This document shows, piece after piece, positions 44,759 through 53,506 of a DNA stretch of 64,000 nt. The position numbers and the translations under genes are program-made. The notes below the pieces were generated by a model, which worked only from the letters and a program-made list of their open reading frames with translations, was not told the origin of the DNA and searched no databases. How positions within the stretch are numbered: the stretch's first letter is position 1; every line of letters begins with the position of its first letter. This stretch comes from DASYTH01 sp035762905 (GTDB lineage Bacteria > Actinomycetota > Actinomycetes > Mycobacteriales > Pseudonocardiaceae): assembly GCF_035762905.1 (NCBI RefSeq), contig NZ_DASUCC010000034.1, forward strand, positions 124,001 to 188,000, given 5' to 3'.

Positions 44759-45772
44759 ATGGCAGTCGAGATCTTCTACGACGACGACGCGGACCTGAGC
44801 GTCGTGCAGGGCCGCAAGGTCGCGGTCATCGGGTACGGCAGCCAGGGGCACGCGCACGCCCTGAGCCTGCGGGACTCCGGCGTCGACGTCCGGATCGGTC
44901 TCCCGGAGGGGTCGAAGTCCCGGGCCAAGGCGGAGGAGGAGGGGCTGCGGGTGGTCACGCCGGCCGAGGCCGCCGCCGAGGCCGACCTGATCATGATCCT
45001 GGCGCCGGACACCAAGCAGCGGGCCATCTACGCCGCGGACATCGCGCCGAACCTGAGCGACGGCGACGCGCTGTTCTTCGGGCACGGCTTCAACATCCGC
45101 TACGGCCTGATCACCCCACCGTCCAATGTGGACGTAGCGATGGTGGCCCCGAAGGGCCCCGGGCACCTGGTCCGCCGGCAGTTCGTGGACGGCAAGGGGG
45201 TGCCCTGTCTGATCGCGGTGGAGCAGGACGCGTCCGGCGGCGCGACCGCGCTCGCCCTGTCCTACGCCAAGGGCATCGGGGGCACCCGGGCCGGCGTGAT
45301 CAAGACGACGTTCACCGAGGAGACCGAGACCGACCTGTTCGGCGAGCAGGTGGTGCTCTGCGGCGGAACCACGGCTCTGGTGCAGGCGGGGTTCGAGACC
45401 CTGGTCGAGGCCGGCTACGCGCCCGAGGTGGCCTACTTCGAATGCCTGCACGAGCTGAAGCTGATCGTGGACCTGATGTACGAGGGCGGAATCGCGCGGA
45501 TGCGGTACTCGGTGTCCGACACCGCCGAGTACGGCGACGTGTCCCGCGGCCCGCGGGTGATCACGGACGCGGTCAAGGAGGAGATGCGCAAGATCCTCGG
45601 TGAGATCCGGGACGGCTCGTTCGCCGAGGAATGGGTGGCCGAGGACGACGCCGGCCGGCCGAACTTCGAAAAGCTGCGTCAGGTGGGTGAGCAGCACCCG
45701 ATCGAAGAGGTCGGTCGTAAGCTGCGTGGGCTAATGTCTTGGGTCGATCGACCGATTACCGAGACCGCCTGA
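44759..45772 (+). CDS. ilvC: Ketol-acid reductoisomerase (class I)
   Basis: A 337-residue KARI. The NADP-binding motif is VIGYGSQGHAHALSL with a cofactor-specificity loop LPEGSKSRAKAEEEG; Mg/substrate residues lie in FTEETETDLFGEQ and ECLHELKLIVDL. The length is typical of the short class I enzyme. It isomerises and reduces acetolactate or acetohydroxybutyrate to the dihydroxy acid used by IlvD. A GAGAG sequence precedes the ATG. Confidence 0.97.
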   Translation: MAVEIFYDDDADLSVVQGRKVAVIGYGSQGHAHALSLRDSGVDVRIGLPEGSKSRAKAEEEGLRVVTPAEAAAEADLIMILAPDTKQRAIYAADIAPNLSDGDALFFGHGFNIRYGLITPPSNVDVAMVAPKGPGHLVRRQFVDGKGVPCLIAVEQDASGGATALALSYAKGIGGTRAGVIKTTFTEETETDLFGEQVVLCGGTTALVQAGFETLVEAGYAPEVAYFECLHELKLIVDLMYEGGIARMRYSVSDTAEYGDVSRGPRVITDAVKEEMRKILGEIRDGSFAEEWVAEDDAGRPNFEKLRQVGEQHPIEEVGRKLRGLMSWVDRPITETA

Positions 45773-45781
45773 GAGGACACG

Positions 45782-46075
45782 ATGAGCGACGAGCAGTCGC
45801 GAACCAGTGCGCCCATCCACGACGACAAGGCTCACGTCCGCGGACATCTGGACCTGACCAACGCCGAATGGCAGCGGGCCGCCGAGCCGGACGCGGATCC
45901 GGACGGCGAGTACGTCGAGATCGCGTTCGTGCCGCACACCGATGGCAAGACCTACATCGCCATGCGCAACTCGAAGTACACCGGCCCGGACGACACGGTT
46001 CTGGTGTTCACCGAGTCGGAGTGGGACGCGTTCGTCGAGGGCGCCAAGGCCGGCGAGTTCGACGAGCCCTGGTAA
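45782..46075 (+). CDS. DUF397-type small protein
   Basis: A 97-residue acidic protein with the DUF397 pattern: VEIAFVPHTDGKTYIAMRNSKY, then LVFTESEWDAFVEGAKAGEFD. DUF397 proteins are abundant in mycelial actinomycetes and often follow XRE regulator genes; here one lies 9 bp after ilvC instead. Its function is unknown. It may share the ilvBNC transcript. Confidence 0.85.
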   Translation: MSDEQSRTSAPIHDDKAHVRGHLDLTNAEWQRAAEPDADPDGEYVEIAFVPHTDGKTYIAMRNSKYTGPDDTVLVFTESEWDAFVEGAKAGEFDEPW

Positions 46076-46178
46076 TCGGCTGGGGTACCGCTCGGGGCGC
46101 GATAGCGCGCACATGTCGGGTCACTCACTAGGACACGGAAGGGTCCGGCGCAACCCATAGACTGCGTGCAGCGTGGTC

Positions 46179-46198
46179 CGGTTACACCGCCGTAACCG
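46179..46198. promoter_or_regulatory. Inverted repeat upstream of serA
   Basis: CGGTTAC and GTAACCG form a perfect 7-bp dyad with a 6-bp spacer about 40 bp upstream of the serA start. It is a plausible operator. The rest of the 162-bp gap before serA holds no gene. Confidence 0.5.
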
Positions 46199-46237
46199 CC
46201 GGAGCGCCATTCCCTTCCGAGCCTGTGGAGCATCGTC

Positions 46238-47836
46238 GTGACCAAGTCGAGCCGACCCGTCGTCCTGATCGCCGAGAAGCTGGCGCCGTCCGTGCTGGAC
46301 GTGTTCGGCGACGAGGTCGAGGTCCGTCACGTGGACGGCACCGATCGCCCGGCCCTGCTGGCCGCCGTCGCCGACGCCGACGCGCTGCTGGTGCGCTCGG
46401 CCACCCGGGTCGACGCCGAACTGCTGGCGGCGTCCAACCGACTGAAGGTGGTCGCCAGGGCCGGGGTCGGGCTGGACAACGTCGACGTGCCGCCGGCCAC
46501 CGACCGCGGCGTGCTCGTGGTCAACGCGCCGACCTCGAACATCGTCTCGGCCGCCGAGCACGCGGTGGCGCTGCTGCTCGCGGTGGCCCGCCGGGTGCCG
46601 GCCGCGGACGCCAGCCTGCGCGGCGGCGAGTGGAAGCGCAGCGCGTTCTCCGGCATCGAGCTGAACGGCAAGATCGTCGGCGTGGTGGGGCTCGGCAAGA
46701 TCGGCCAGCTGTTCGCGGCGCGGATGGCCGCGTTCGGCACCGTGCTGATCGCCTACGACCCGTACGTGTCCCCGGCAAGGGCCGCGCAGCTGGGCATCGA
46801 ACTGGTCGAACTGGACGAACTGCTCGAGCGGGCCGACATCATCTCCATCCACCTGCCCAAGACCCCGGAGACCAAGGGTCTGATCGGCGCGGACGCGCTG
46901 GCCAGGACCAAGCACGGCGTGCTGATCGTCAACGCCGCCCGGGGCGGCCTGATCGACGAGGAGGCGCTGGCCGAGTCGATCCGCAGTGGACATGTCGGCG
47001 GCGCCGGGGTGGACGTGTTCGTCACCGAGCCGACCACCTCCAGCCCGCTGTTCGAGCTGCCGAACGTGGTGGTCACGCCGCACCTGGGCGCGTCGACCGC
47101 CGAGGCGCAGGACCGGGCCGGCACCGACGTGGCCCGATCGGTGCTGCTGGCGCTGCGCGGCGACTTCGTTCCGGACGCGGTGAACGTGGCCTCCGGCGGG
47201 GTGGTCGGCGAGGAGGTGCGGCCGTACCTGCCGCTGACCCAGAAGCTGGGCAAGGTGCTCGCCGCGCTGTCCAACAAGGCACCCGACTCGATCACCGTCG
47301 ATGTTCGCGGCGAACTGTCCACAGAGGACCTTTCGGTGCTGCCGTTAGCCGCGATGCGCGGGGTGTTCTCCGGGATCGTCGAGAACCAGGTGACGTTCGT
47401 CAACGCGCCGCGGCTGGCCGAGGAGTTGGGCGTCGCGGTCGAGCTGACCACCGAGCCGGAGAGCGCCGCGTACCGCAGCCTGGTCCGGTTGCGCGCGGTG
47501 TACCCGGACGGTGGCGTGCTCTCCGTCGGCGGCACGCTCACCGGCCTGCAGCAGGTGGAGAAGCTGGTCGAGGTGAACGACCGGCACTTCGACCTGCGCG
47601 CCGAGGGGTACGTGCTGCTGCTGGAGTACCAGGACCGGCCGGGCGTGATGGGCCGGGTCGGCACGTTGCTCGGCGAGGTCGGCATCAACATCGAGGCCGC
47701 GCAGCTGTCCCAGACCACGGACAAGACCGAGGCGATCATGCTGTTGCGGGTGGATCGGCAGGTGGATCACGCCGTGCTGGCGTCGATCGGCACCGCCGTC
47801 GGGGCGCGGCTGGTGCGCTCCATCGACTTCAGCTGA
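46238..47836 (+). CDS. serA: D-3-phosphoglycerate dehydrogenase
   Basis: A 532-residue long-form SerA. The NAD motif is VGLGKIGQLFAARMAAFG; the catalytic segments are NAARGGLIDEEAL and TPHLGASTAEAQDRAG; the C-terminal region has the intervening (ASB) domain and an ACT domain (LLLEYQDRPGVMGRVGTLLGEVGINIEAAQLSQ) through which serine inhibits the enzyme. It oxidises 3-phosphoglycerate, the first step of serine synthesis. GTG start. Confidence 0.96.
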   Translation: MTKSSRPVVLIAEKLAPSVLDVFGDEVEVRHVDGTDRPALLAAVADADALLVRSATRVDAELLAASNRLKVVARAGVGLDNVDVPPATDRGVLVVNAPTSNIVSAAEHAVALLLAVARRVPAADASLRGGEWKRSAFSGIELNGKIVGVVGLGKIGQLFAARMAAFGTVLIAYDPYVSPARAAQLGIELVELDELLERADIISIHLPKTPETKGLIGADALARTKHGVLIVNAARGGLIDEEALAESIRSGHVGGAGVDVFVTEPTTSSPLFELPNVVVTPHLGASTAEAQDRAGTDVARSVLLALRGDFVPDAVNVASGGVVGEEVRPYLPLTQKLGKVLAALSNKAPDSITVDVRGELSTEDLSVLPLAAMRGVFSGIVENQVTFVNAPRLAEELGVAVELTTEPESAAYRSLVRLRAVYPDGGVLSVGGTLTGLQQVEKLVEVNDRHFDLRAEGYVLLLEYQDRPGVMGRVGTLLGEVGINIEAAQLSQTTDKTEAIMLLRVDRQVDHAVLASIGTAVGARLVRSIDFS

Positions 47837-47947
47837 CCCGCGCCACGCCGCGACATCACCTAGACGGGTGGCCTCGATGATCGCCCGCGTGCGTTCCGGG
47901 TAGCCTTCCCTGGTCTGTTTTACGAGGGAATCACCCTGGAGGTGTAC

Positions 47948-48988
47948 ATGCGGCTCGCGGTCATCCCCGGAGACGGGATCGGGCCCGAAGTGACCGCTGA
48001 GGCCCTCAAGGTGCTTGGCGAGGTGGCACCAACCGCCGAGATCACCCGGTACGACCTCGGCGCGGCGCGCTGGCACGCGACCGGCGAGTTGCTGCCCGAG
48101 TCCGTGCTCGGCGAACTGCGGCAGCACGACGCCATCCTGCTCGGCGCCGTCGGTGACCCGTCGGTGCCCAGCGGCATCCTGGAGCGCGGCCTGTTGCTGC
48201 GGCTGCGCTTCGAGCTCGACCACCATGTGAACCTGCGCCCCGCCCGGTTGTACCCCGGGGTGCACAGCCCGCTGTCCGATCCCGGCGAGATCGACATGAT
48301 CGTGGTCCGGGAGGGAACCGAGGGCCTCTACGCCGGCAACGGCGGCCTGTTGCGAAAGGACACTCCACACGAGATCGCCACCGAGGTCAGCGTGAACACC
48401 TCGTACGGCGTCGAACGGGTGGTCCGGGACGCGTTTGCCCGCGCGGCCGCGCGCCCGCGCAAGCACCTCACCCTGGTGCACAAGACCAACGTCCTCACCC
48501 ATGCCGGCTCGCTGTGGTCCCGGGTGGTCGAGGAGGTCTCCCTCCAGCACCCGGACGTCACGGTCGCCTACCAGCACGTGGACGCCACCACGATCCACCT
48601 GGTCACCGACCCCGGCCGGTTCGACGTCATCGTCACGGACAACCTGTTCGGCGACATCCTCACCGACCTCGCCGCGGCGGTGACGGGCGGCATCGGCCTG
48701 GCCGCCAGCGGAAACCTGGACAACACCCGGCGCAACCCCAGCATGTTCGAGCCGGTCCACGGCAGTGCCCCGGACATCGCCGGTCAGGGCGTCGCCGACC
48801 CCACCGCCGCCGTGCTGTCGGTCGCCCTGTTGCTGGACCATCTCGGCGAAGCCGAAGCCGCCCGCCGCATCGAAGCCTCAGTCGCCTTCGACCTCGCCAC
48901 CCGCGACCACCCCTCACCCGGCAACACTTACGCCATCGGGGACCGCCTGGCCGCCCTCGTCTCCTCGAGCACCCGCACGGAGGCCTGA
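47948..48988 (+). CDS. leuB: 3-isopropylmalate dehydrogenase
   Basis: A 346-residue beta-decarboxylating dehydrogenase: VIPGDGIGPEV at the N-terminus, LGAVGDPSVP, metal-binding DVIVTDNLFGDILTDLAA and FEPVHGSAPDIAG near the end. It forms 2-oxoisocaproate for leucine. GGAGG precedes the ATG at 47948 by five bases, so the GTG at 47942, which lies within that site, is not used. The 111 bp before it hold a very short ORF without branched-chain codons, so no leader is claimed here. Confidence 0.95.
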   Translation: MRLAVIPGDGIGPEVTAEALKVLGEVAPTAEITRYDLGAARWHATGELLPESVLGELRQHDAILLGAVGDPSVPSGILERGLLLRLRFELDHHVNLRPARLYPGVHSPLSDPGEIDMIVVREGTEGLYAGNGGLLRKDTPHEIATEVSVNTSYGVERVVRDAFARAAARPRKHLTLVHKTNVLTHAGSLWSRVVEEVSLQHPDVTVAYQHVDATTIHLVTDPGRFDVIVTDNLFGDILTDLAAAVTGGIGLAASGNLDNTRRNPSMFEPVHGSAPDIAGQGVADPTAAVLSVALLLDHLGEAEAARRIEASVAFDLATRDHPSPGNTYAIGDRLAALVSSSTRTEA

Positions 48989-49060
48989 GGTTCGTCCCAT
49001 GAACTGGGAAGAATCGACCGCGAGTTGGTACCCGCACGTCCACTGTGACACCATGCATCC

Positions 49061-49105
49061 GTGCTCAACTCTGTTGTGATCATTATCGGCGAGCGCGCTG
49101 GGTAG
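49061..49105 (+). CDS. cimA leader peptide (attenuator peptide)
   Basis: A 14-codon ORF, MLNSVVIIIGERAG, from GTG 49061. Five consecutive codons are Val-Val-Ile-Ile-Ile (49073-49087), directly before the first strand of a hairpin at 49092. The downstream gene encodes citramalate synthase, which supplies 2-oxobutyrate for isoleucine, so the codons match the regulated product. No ribosome-binding site is visible, and a weak TTGGTA (49025)/CACCAT (49049) promoter would start transcription at about 49061, so it may be leaderless. A nested ORF at 49053-49079 (MHPCSTLL) is a weaker alternative. Confidence 0.75.
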   Translation: MLNSVVIIIGERAG

Positions 49106-49126
49106 CTGTTCCAGACCCGGCGCGCT
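49092..49126 (+). promoter_or_regulatory. Pause hairpin of the cimA attenuator
   Basis: AGCGCGCTGGGT (49092-49103) pairs with ACCCGGCGCGCT (49115-49126) over 12 pairs with one wobble. Its first strand covers the last leader codons; the terminator stem begins at the next base. Confidence 0.75.
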
Positions 49127-49157
49127 GACCTCCTGCATCTTCGCGGGGGGTCTTTTT
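49127..49157 (+). terminator. Intrinsic terminator of the cimA attenuator
   Basis: GACCTCCTGC (49127-49136) and GCGGGGGGTC (49143-49152) form ten pairs (two G-U) with loop ATCTTC, then TTTTT (49153-49157) and further Ts. It lies about 37 bp upstream of the cimA start, so it must be conditional. Confidence 0.82.
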
Positions 49158-49194
49158 GTTTTCCGCCAAAGCCTGACCCGAGGAGACGAGTCCC

Positions 49195-50826
49195 GTGGTG
49201 AGTCGCACCGCCCCCGCCGGCACCCCGCTCGGCGACGAGTTCCACGTCTACGACACGACGCTGCGCGACGGGGCTCAGCGGGAGGGGATCTCCTACTCGG
49301 TGGCCGACAAGCTGGCGGTGGCCCGGCTGCTGGACGACCTCGGCGTCGGGTTCATCGAGGGGGGTTGGCCGGGCGCGCTGCCCAAGGACACCGAGTTCTT
49401 CGCCCGGGCGGCGGCCGGCGAGTTGGAACTGCGGCACGCGGCCCTGGTGGCGTTCGGGTCGACCCGGCGCGCGGGCAGCACGGTCGCGGAGGACCTGCAG
49501 GTGCGGGCGCTGCTGGAGTCGCGGGCGCCGGTCGTCACGCTGGTCGCCAAGTCCGACCGCCGGCACATCGAGCGGGCGCTGCGCACCGACGTCGACGAGG
49601 CGTGCGCGATGGTGCGGGACACCGTGGCGTTCCTGGTCGGGGAGGGCCGGCGGGTGTTCCTGGACGCCGAGCACTTCTTCGACGGCTATGCCTACGATCC
49701 CGACTGCGCGCTGCGGGTGCTCGACGCCGCGGTCACCGCGGGCGCCGATGTGGCCGTGCTGTGCGACACCAACGGCGGGCAACTTCCGCTCGGGCTCGCG
49801 GACACGGTCGGCGAGGTGATCGCGCGCACCGGGTTCCGGGTCGGCATCCACTGCCAGGACGACACCGCGTCCGCGGTGGCCAACAGCCTCGCCGCCGTGC
49901 AGGCCGGGGCCACGCATGTGCAGTGCACGGCCAACGGCTACGGCGAGCGGGCCGGCAACGCCGATCTGTTCGCCGTCGTGGGAAATCTGGTGACCAAGCT
50001 CGGCAAACCGGTGCTACCCGCCGAAAGTGTGCCGGAGCTGGCTCGGGTCTCCCATGCCCTCGCCGAGATCGCGAACATCGCGCCCAACACCCACCAGGCC
50101 TATGTCGGGTCGTCGGCCTTCGCCCACAAGGCGGGGCTGCACGCGAGCGCGATCAAGGTGGACCCGTTGCTGTACAACCACATCGACCCGACCGTGGTGG
50201 GCAACGACATGCGGGTGCTGGTGACCGAGATGGCCGGCCGGGCCAGCCTGGAGCTCAAGGGTCGGGAGCTCGGGGTGGACCTGGCCGGCCAGCCGGCGGT
50301 GCTGAACGCCGCCGTGCGCCGGGTCAAGGAGCTGGAGGCGCGTGGCTGGTCGTTCGAGGCGGCGGACGCCTCCCTCGAGCTGCTGCTGCGCGCCGAGCTG
50401 TCCGCAATGGACGGTCCGCCGTTCGTGCTGGAGTCCTACCGGGTGATCCTGGACCACCGGCTGGACGGCGAGGTGGTCTCCGAGGCCACGGTCAAGGTGC
50501 GCGTGGCCGGCGAACGGGTGATCGCCACCGCCGAGGGCAACGGTCCGGTGCACGCGCTGGACGCCGCCCTGCGCGAGGCCCTGCTGCCGCATCTGCCGTG
50601 GCTGAACGAGGTGCGGCTGGCGGACTACAAGGTCCGGATCCTGACCGACCATCCCGGAACCGACGCGGTCACCCGGGTGCTCGTCGAGTCCACCGACCAC
50701 GAGCGCGAGTGGACCACCGTCGGCGTGCACGGCAACATCGTCGAGGCGAGCTGGCTGGCGCTGTGCGATGCCTTGGCACACAAGGCGATGCGCGTACGGT
50801 CCGGGGTGGCCGGAGCGCACCGGTAG
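49195..50826 (+). CDS. cimA: (R)-citramalate synthase
   Basis: A 543-residue member of the HMG-CoA lyase-like/IPMS superfamily. The TIM-barrel start is YDTTLRDGAQREGISYSV, with CDTNGGQLP and HCQDDTASAVANS (metal and acetyl-CoA sites), and a C-terminal regulatory LeuA-like domain. The GGWPGALPKDTEFF segment and overall type point to CimA rather than LeuA. It condenses pyruvate and acetyl-CoA to citramalate for the isoleucine pathway. GTG start after a GAGGAG site. The upstream isoleucine-coded leader supports the assignment. Confidence 0.88.
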   Translation: MVSRTAPAGTPLGDEFHVYDTTLRDGAQREGISYSVADKLAVARLLDDLGVGFIEGGWPGALPKDTEFFARAAAGELELRHAALVAFGSTRRAGSTVAEDLQVRALLESRAPVVTLVAKSDRRHIERALRTDVDEACAMVRDTVAFLVGEGRRVFLDAEHFFDGYAYDPDCALRVLDAAVTAGADVAVLCDTNGGQLPLGLADTVGEVIARTGFRVGIHCQDDTASAVANSLAAVQAGATHVQCTANGYGERAGNADLFAVVGNLVTKLGKPVLPAESVPELARVSHALAEIANIAPNTHQAYVGSSAFAHKAGLHASAIKVDPLLYNHIDPTVVGNDMRVLVTEMAGRASLELKGRELGVDLAGQPAVLNAAVRRVKELEARGWSFEAADASLELLLRAELSAMDGPPFVLESYRVILDHRLDGEVVSEATVKVRVAGERVIATAEGNGPVHALDAALREALLPHLPWLNEVRLADYKVRILTDHPGTDAVTRVLVESTDHEREWTTVGVHGNIVEASWLALCDALAHKAMRVRSGVAGAHR

Positions 50827-50847
50827 CCCGGCTCTACGCTGTCCGCC

Positions 50848-51396
50848 ATGCGCGGAACTGTGGGGCTGGTGGGAATCGTGCTGCTGTTGGTCGCCGGGTG
50901 CGGCGACGACGAGGCCGGAAGCGGGCCGTGGTCGGACGGCGTCGAGCCGGCCGCGGCGGCCGGAAAGATCGGTGGCGACCAGGTGTGCCCGTTGCCGGTC
51001 ACGATGGACACCGCCGACAAGTGGCAGGCGGAGGCCGTGGACAGCGGCACGTTCCGGCAGGGTGGTCTGGACCTGGTCTGCGAGATCGACGCCAAGCCGG
51101 CCGGGTCGGTCGGTTTCATCCGGGTGTGGACCGGGACCGTGGCACCGCGCGCCGCGCTGGAGGCCTACGTCGCCGAGGCGCAGGACACCGGCGAGGTCAC
51201 CTACCGGGACACCGAGGTCGGGTCCGGTTCGGGCACCGAGGCCACCTGGACGGAGGGCGACTCCGGCCGCAAGCGGGCGTTCGCGGTGGCCGCGCCGGGC
51301 GGCGGCACCGTGGTGGTCGTGGTCGGCGGGCTCGACGACGAGGAGTACGCCGGCCTGTTACCCGCCTACCTGCTGGCCAAGCGGAGCCTGGCCTAG
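50848..51396 (+). CDS. Putative lipoprotein
   Basis: A 182-residue protein with a lipoprotein signal (VLLLVAGC at about residues 11-18) and a mature domain with three further cysteines and an acidic profile. I do not recognise the family with confidence; it resembles the small DUF3558-like actinomycete lipoproteins. It probably sits on the outer face of the cell membrane. It follows cimA by 21 bp and precedes the FAH gene by 10 bp. Confidence 0.75.
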   Translation: MRGTVGLVGIVLLLVAGCGDDEAGSGPWSDGVEPAAAAGKIGGDQVCPLPVTMDTADKWQAEAVDSGTFRQGGLDLVCEIDAKPAGSVGFIRVWTGTVAPRAALEAYVAEAQDTGEVTYRDTEVGSGSGTEATWTEGDSGRKRAFAVAAPGGGTVVVVVGGLDDEEYAGLLPAYLLAKRSLA

Positions 51397-51406
51397 GCTG
51401 GCCGGC

Positions 51407-52177
51407 GTGCGTATCGCTCGTATCGCCCATCCCGAAGGGGTTGCCTTCGTCGCCGTCGAGGGCGACGGGGACGACCTCGTCGCCGTCGAGATCGCCGAGC
51501 ATCCGTTCGGGACCCCGACGTTCACCGGCCGGCGCTTCCCGTTGACCGACACCCGGCTGCTGGCCCCGATCCTGCCGAGCAAGCTGATCGGCGTCGGCAA
51601 GAACTACGCCGACCACGCCCGCGAGATGGGTGGCGAGGCGCCGGCCGATCCGGTGATCTTCCTCAAGCCGTCCACCGCGGTGGTCGGACCCGGTGCGGCC
51701 ATCAAGCTGCCGCCCGAGTCGTCCCGGGTGGACTACGAGGGGGAACTGGCCGTGGTGATCGGGACGCCGTGCCGGGACGTGCCGGCCGGGCGGGCCGCCG
51801 AGGTGGTGCTCGGCTACACGATCGGCAACGACGTGACCGCGCGGGACCAGCAGCAGTCCGACGGCCAGTGGGCCAGGGCCAAGGGGCACGACACGTTCTG
51901 CCCGCTCGGCCCGTGGATCGAGACCGCGGTGGCGCCCGGCGACCTGGCCCTGCGCACCGAGGTGGACGGCGAGGTCAAGCAGGACGCGCGTACCTCGCTG
52001 CTGCTGCACGACGTCCCCAAGCTGATCGAATGGATCACCGGGGTGATGACCCTGCTGCCCGGCGACGTGATCCTCACCGGCACGCCGGCCGGCGTCGGTC
52101 CGCTCTCCGCCGGGCAGACCGTCTCGGTCACCATCGAGGGCATCGGCACCCTGACCAACCCGGTCACTCCGCGCTAG
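51407..52177 (+). CDS. Fumarylacetoacetate hydrolase-family protein
   Basis: A 256-residue FAH-fold enzyme. KNYADHAREMG, VDYEGELAVVIG (with metal-binding acidic residues), GYTIGNDVTARD and ILTGTPAGVGPL are family hallmarks. Members hydrolyse or decarboxylate acylpyruvates or act as oxaloacetate decarboxylase/tautomerase; the substrate is not fixed. GTG start. It is convergent with, and overlaps, the FAD-monooxygenase gene by 14 bp. The gene order FAH - gltX is common in actinomycetes. Confidence 0.9.
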   Translation: MRIARIAHPEGVAFVAVEGDGDDLVAVEIAEHPFGTPTFTGRRFPLTDTRLLAPILPSKLIGVGKNYADHAREMGGEAPADPVIFLKPSTAVVGPGAAIKLPPESSRVDYEGELAVVIGTPCRDVPAGRAAEVVLGYTIGNDVTARDQQQSDGQWARAKGHDTFCPLGPWIETAVAPGDLALRTEVDGEVKQDARTSLLLHDVPKLIEWITGVMTLLPGDVILTGTPAGVGPLSAGQTVSVTIEGIGTLTNPVTPR

Positions 52178-53408
52178 ACCGCCGGGCGAACGCCGGTGCG
52201 TGCTCCGGCCGCGGCCCGATCGCCACGATGTAGGCCGGCAGCGCCCGCAGGAACGGCAGGTGCCTGGTCAGGAACACCGGCCCCGCCGGGAACGTGGTCC
52301 GGGCACCGCCCAGCACCGGTTTGATGACCAGCCGTTGCAGCACCCGTTGCAGACCCTGGGTGATCACCGTCGGGAACCACCGCCGGTGCCGGACCCTGGC
52401 CAGGTCGGACGGCCGCACCCGGTGCCGGCGCAGCGGCCCGGCCAGCAGGGTCGCGGTGGCCACGGCGTCCTGCACGGCCAGGTTGATGCCGACCCCGCCG
52501 ACCGGCGACATGGCGTGCGCCGCGTCGCCGATCAGCAGCAGGCCGTCGGTGTGCCAGCGGTGCAACCGGTTGAGCCGCACGTCGAGCAGCTTCACGTCGT
52601 CCATGTCGGTGAGCGTGTCGACCCGGTCGGCGAGTTCCGGCGCGATGTTGACGATCCGCTCGCGGAATCGGTCCAGGCCCTCGGCCCGCAGCCGGGCGTC
52701 GTCGCCCTTCTTGAAGAAGTAGGCCATCTGGAAGTAGTCCCCGCGGTTGATCAGCAGCCCGAAGTCCTCGCCGTTGATCCGCGGCGAGAGCCCGCTGACC
52801 TCGCCGCCCCGCTCGTAGCGCGGCATCCGGAACCACCAGACGTCGAACGGCACCGGGAACTCCTTGGGCCGCAGGCCGGCCTGCTCACGGAGCACGGAGT
52901 GGCGCCCGTCGCAGGCGATGGTCAGCTCCGCGTGGAGGACCCCGGTCTCGCCGCCCGCGGTGCGGTAGTGCACGCCGGTCACCCGGCCGGCGTCCCGGAC
53001 CAGACCGGTGGCCTCGGTGTTCATCCGCAGGGTGAAGGTCGGCTCCCGTTTGGCCGCGTCGGCGAGCAGGTCCAGGAAGTCCCACTGCGGGACCATCGCG
53101 ATGTAGTTGTACGGCGGCCGCAACCGGTTGATCTCACCGATGGTGGCGAACCCGCCGTCCGGCGTCGGCACGCCGATCGACTCCAGCTTGCTCTGCGGCA
53201 GCCGGCGGAACTCCGGGCCGAGGCCGAGCTCGTCGAGCAGCCGCAGGGTGGACGCGTGCACGGTGTCGCCGCGGAAGTCGCGCAGGAAGTCGTTGTGCTT
53301 CTCCAGCACGGTGACCTCGACGCCGGCGCGGGCCAGCAGCAGTCCGAGCACCATCCCGGCCGGGCCGCCACCCACCACGAGGCAGGTCGTTCGTTGCTTG
53401 TCGGCCAT
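52164..53408 (-). CDS. FAD-dependent monooxygenase
   Basis: A 414-residue group A flavoprotein hydroxylase. The ADP-binding motif is LVVGGGPAGMVLGLLLARAG, the second FAD motif is LLLIGDAAHAMSPVGGVGINLAVQDA, and a central ACDGRHS segment is the third fingerprint. It probably hydroxylates an aromatic or similar compound. The start at 53408 is preceded by GAGGTGAGAG. A TTCAAC-N4-GTTGAA dyad lies just upstream, so a repressor probably controls it, although none is adjacent. Confidence 0.88.
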   Translation of the reverse strand: MADKQRTTCLVVGGGPAGMVLGLLLARAGVEVTVLEKHNDFLRDFRGDTVHASTLRLLDELGLGPEFRRLPQSKLESIGVPTPDGGFATIGEINRLRPPYNYIAMVPQWDFLDLLADAAKREPTFTLRMNTEATGLVRDAGRVTGVHYRTAGGETGVLHAELTIACDGRHSVLREQAGLRPKEFPVPFDVWWFRMPRYERGGEVSGLSPRINGEDFGLLINRGDYFQMAYFFKKGDDARLRAEGLDRFRERIVNIAPELADRVDTLTDMDDVKLLDVRLNRLHRWHTDGLLLIGDAAHAMSPVGGVGINLAVQDAVATATLLAGPLRRHRVRPSDLARVRHRRWFPTVITQGLQRVLQRLVIKPVLGGARTTFPAGPVFLTRHLPFLRALPAYIVAIGPRPEHAPAFARRSSAE

Positions 53409-53423
53409 CACTCTCACCTCTAT

Positions 53424-53439
53424 TTCAACAACAGTTGAA
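53424..53439. promoter_or_regulatory. Candidate operator upstream of the monooxygenase
   Basis: TTCAAC and GTTGAA form a perfect 6-bp dyad with a 4-bp AACA spacer, 16 bp upstream of the monooxygenase start. The size suits a MarR- or TetR-family repressor. Confidence 0.6.
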
Positions 53440-53506
53440 TACTGTCAGGATGCCCCGCGGCACCGGCTGCGTCAAGGGGGAACCGCGTGGATACGCTGAA
53501 CGGACC

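Noticed and set aside
47877..47903. Eight-codon ORF (MIARVRSG) before leuB as a leader peptide
   Set aside because: It lacks leucine codons, and no hairpin-terminator pair follows it.
49053..49079. Alternative leader peptide MHPCSTLL before cimA
   Set aside because: It has only two leucine codons and ends before the Ile run; the overlapping ORF with Val-Val-Ile-Ile-Ile fits the downstream isoleucine enzyme better.
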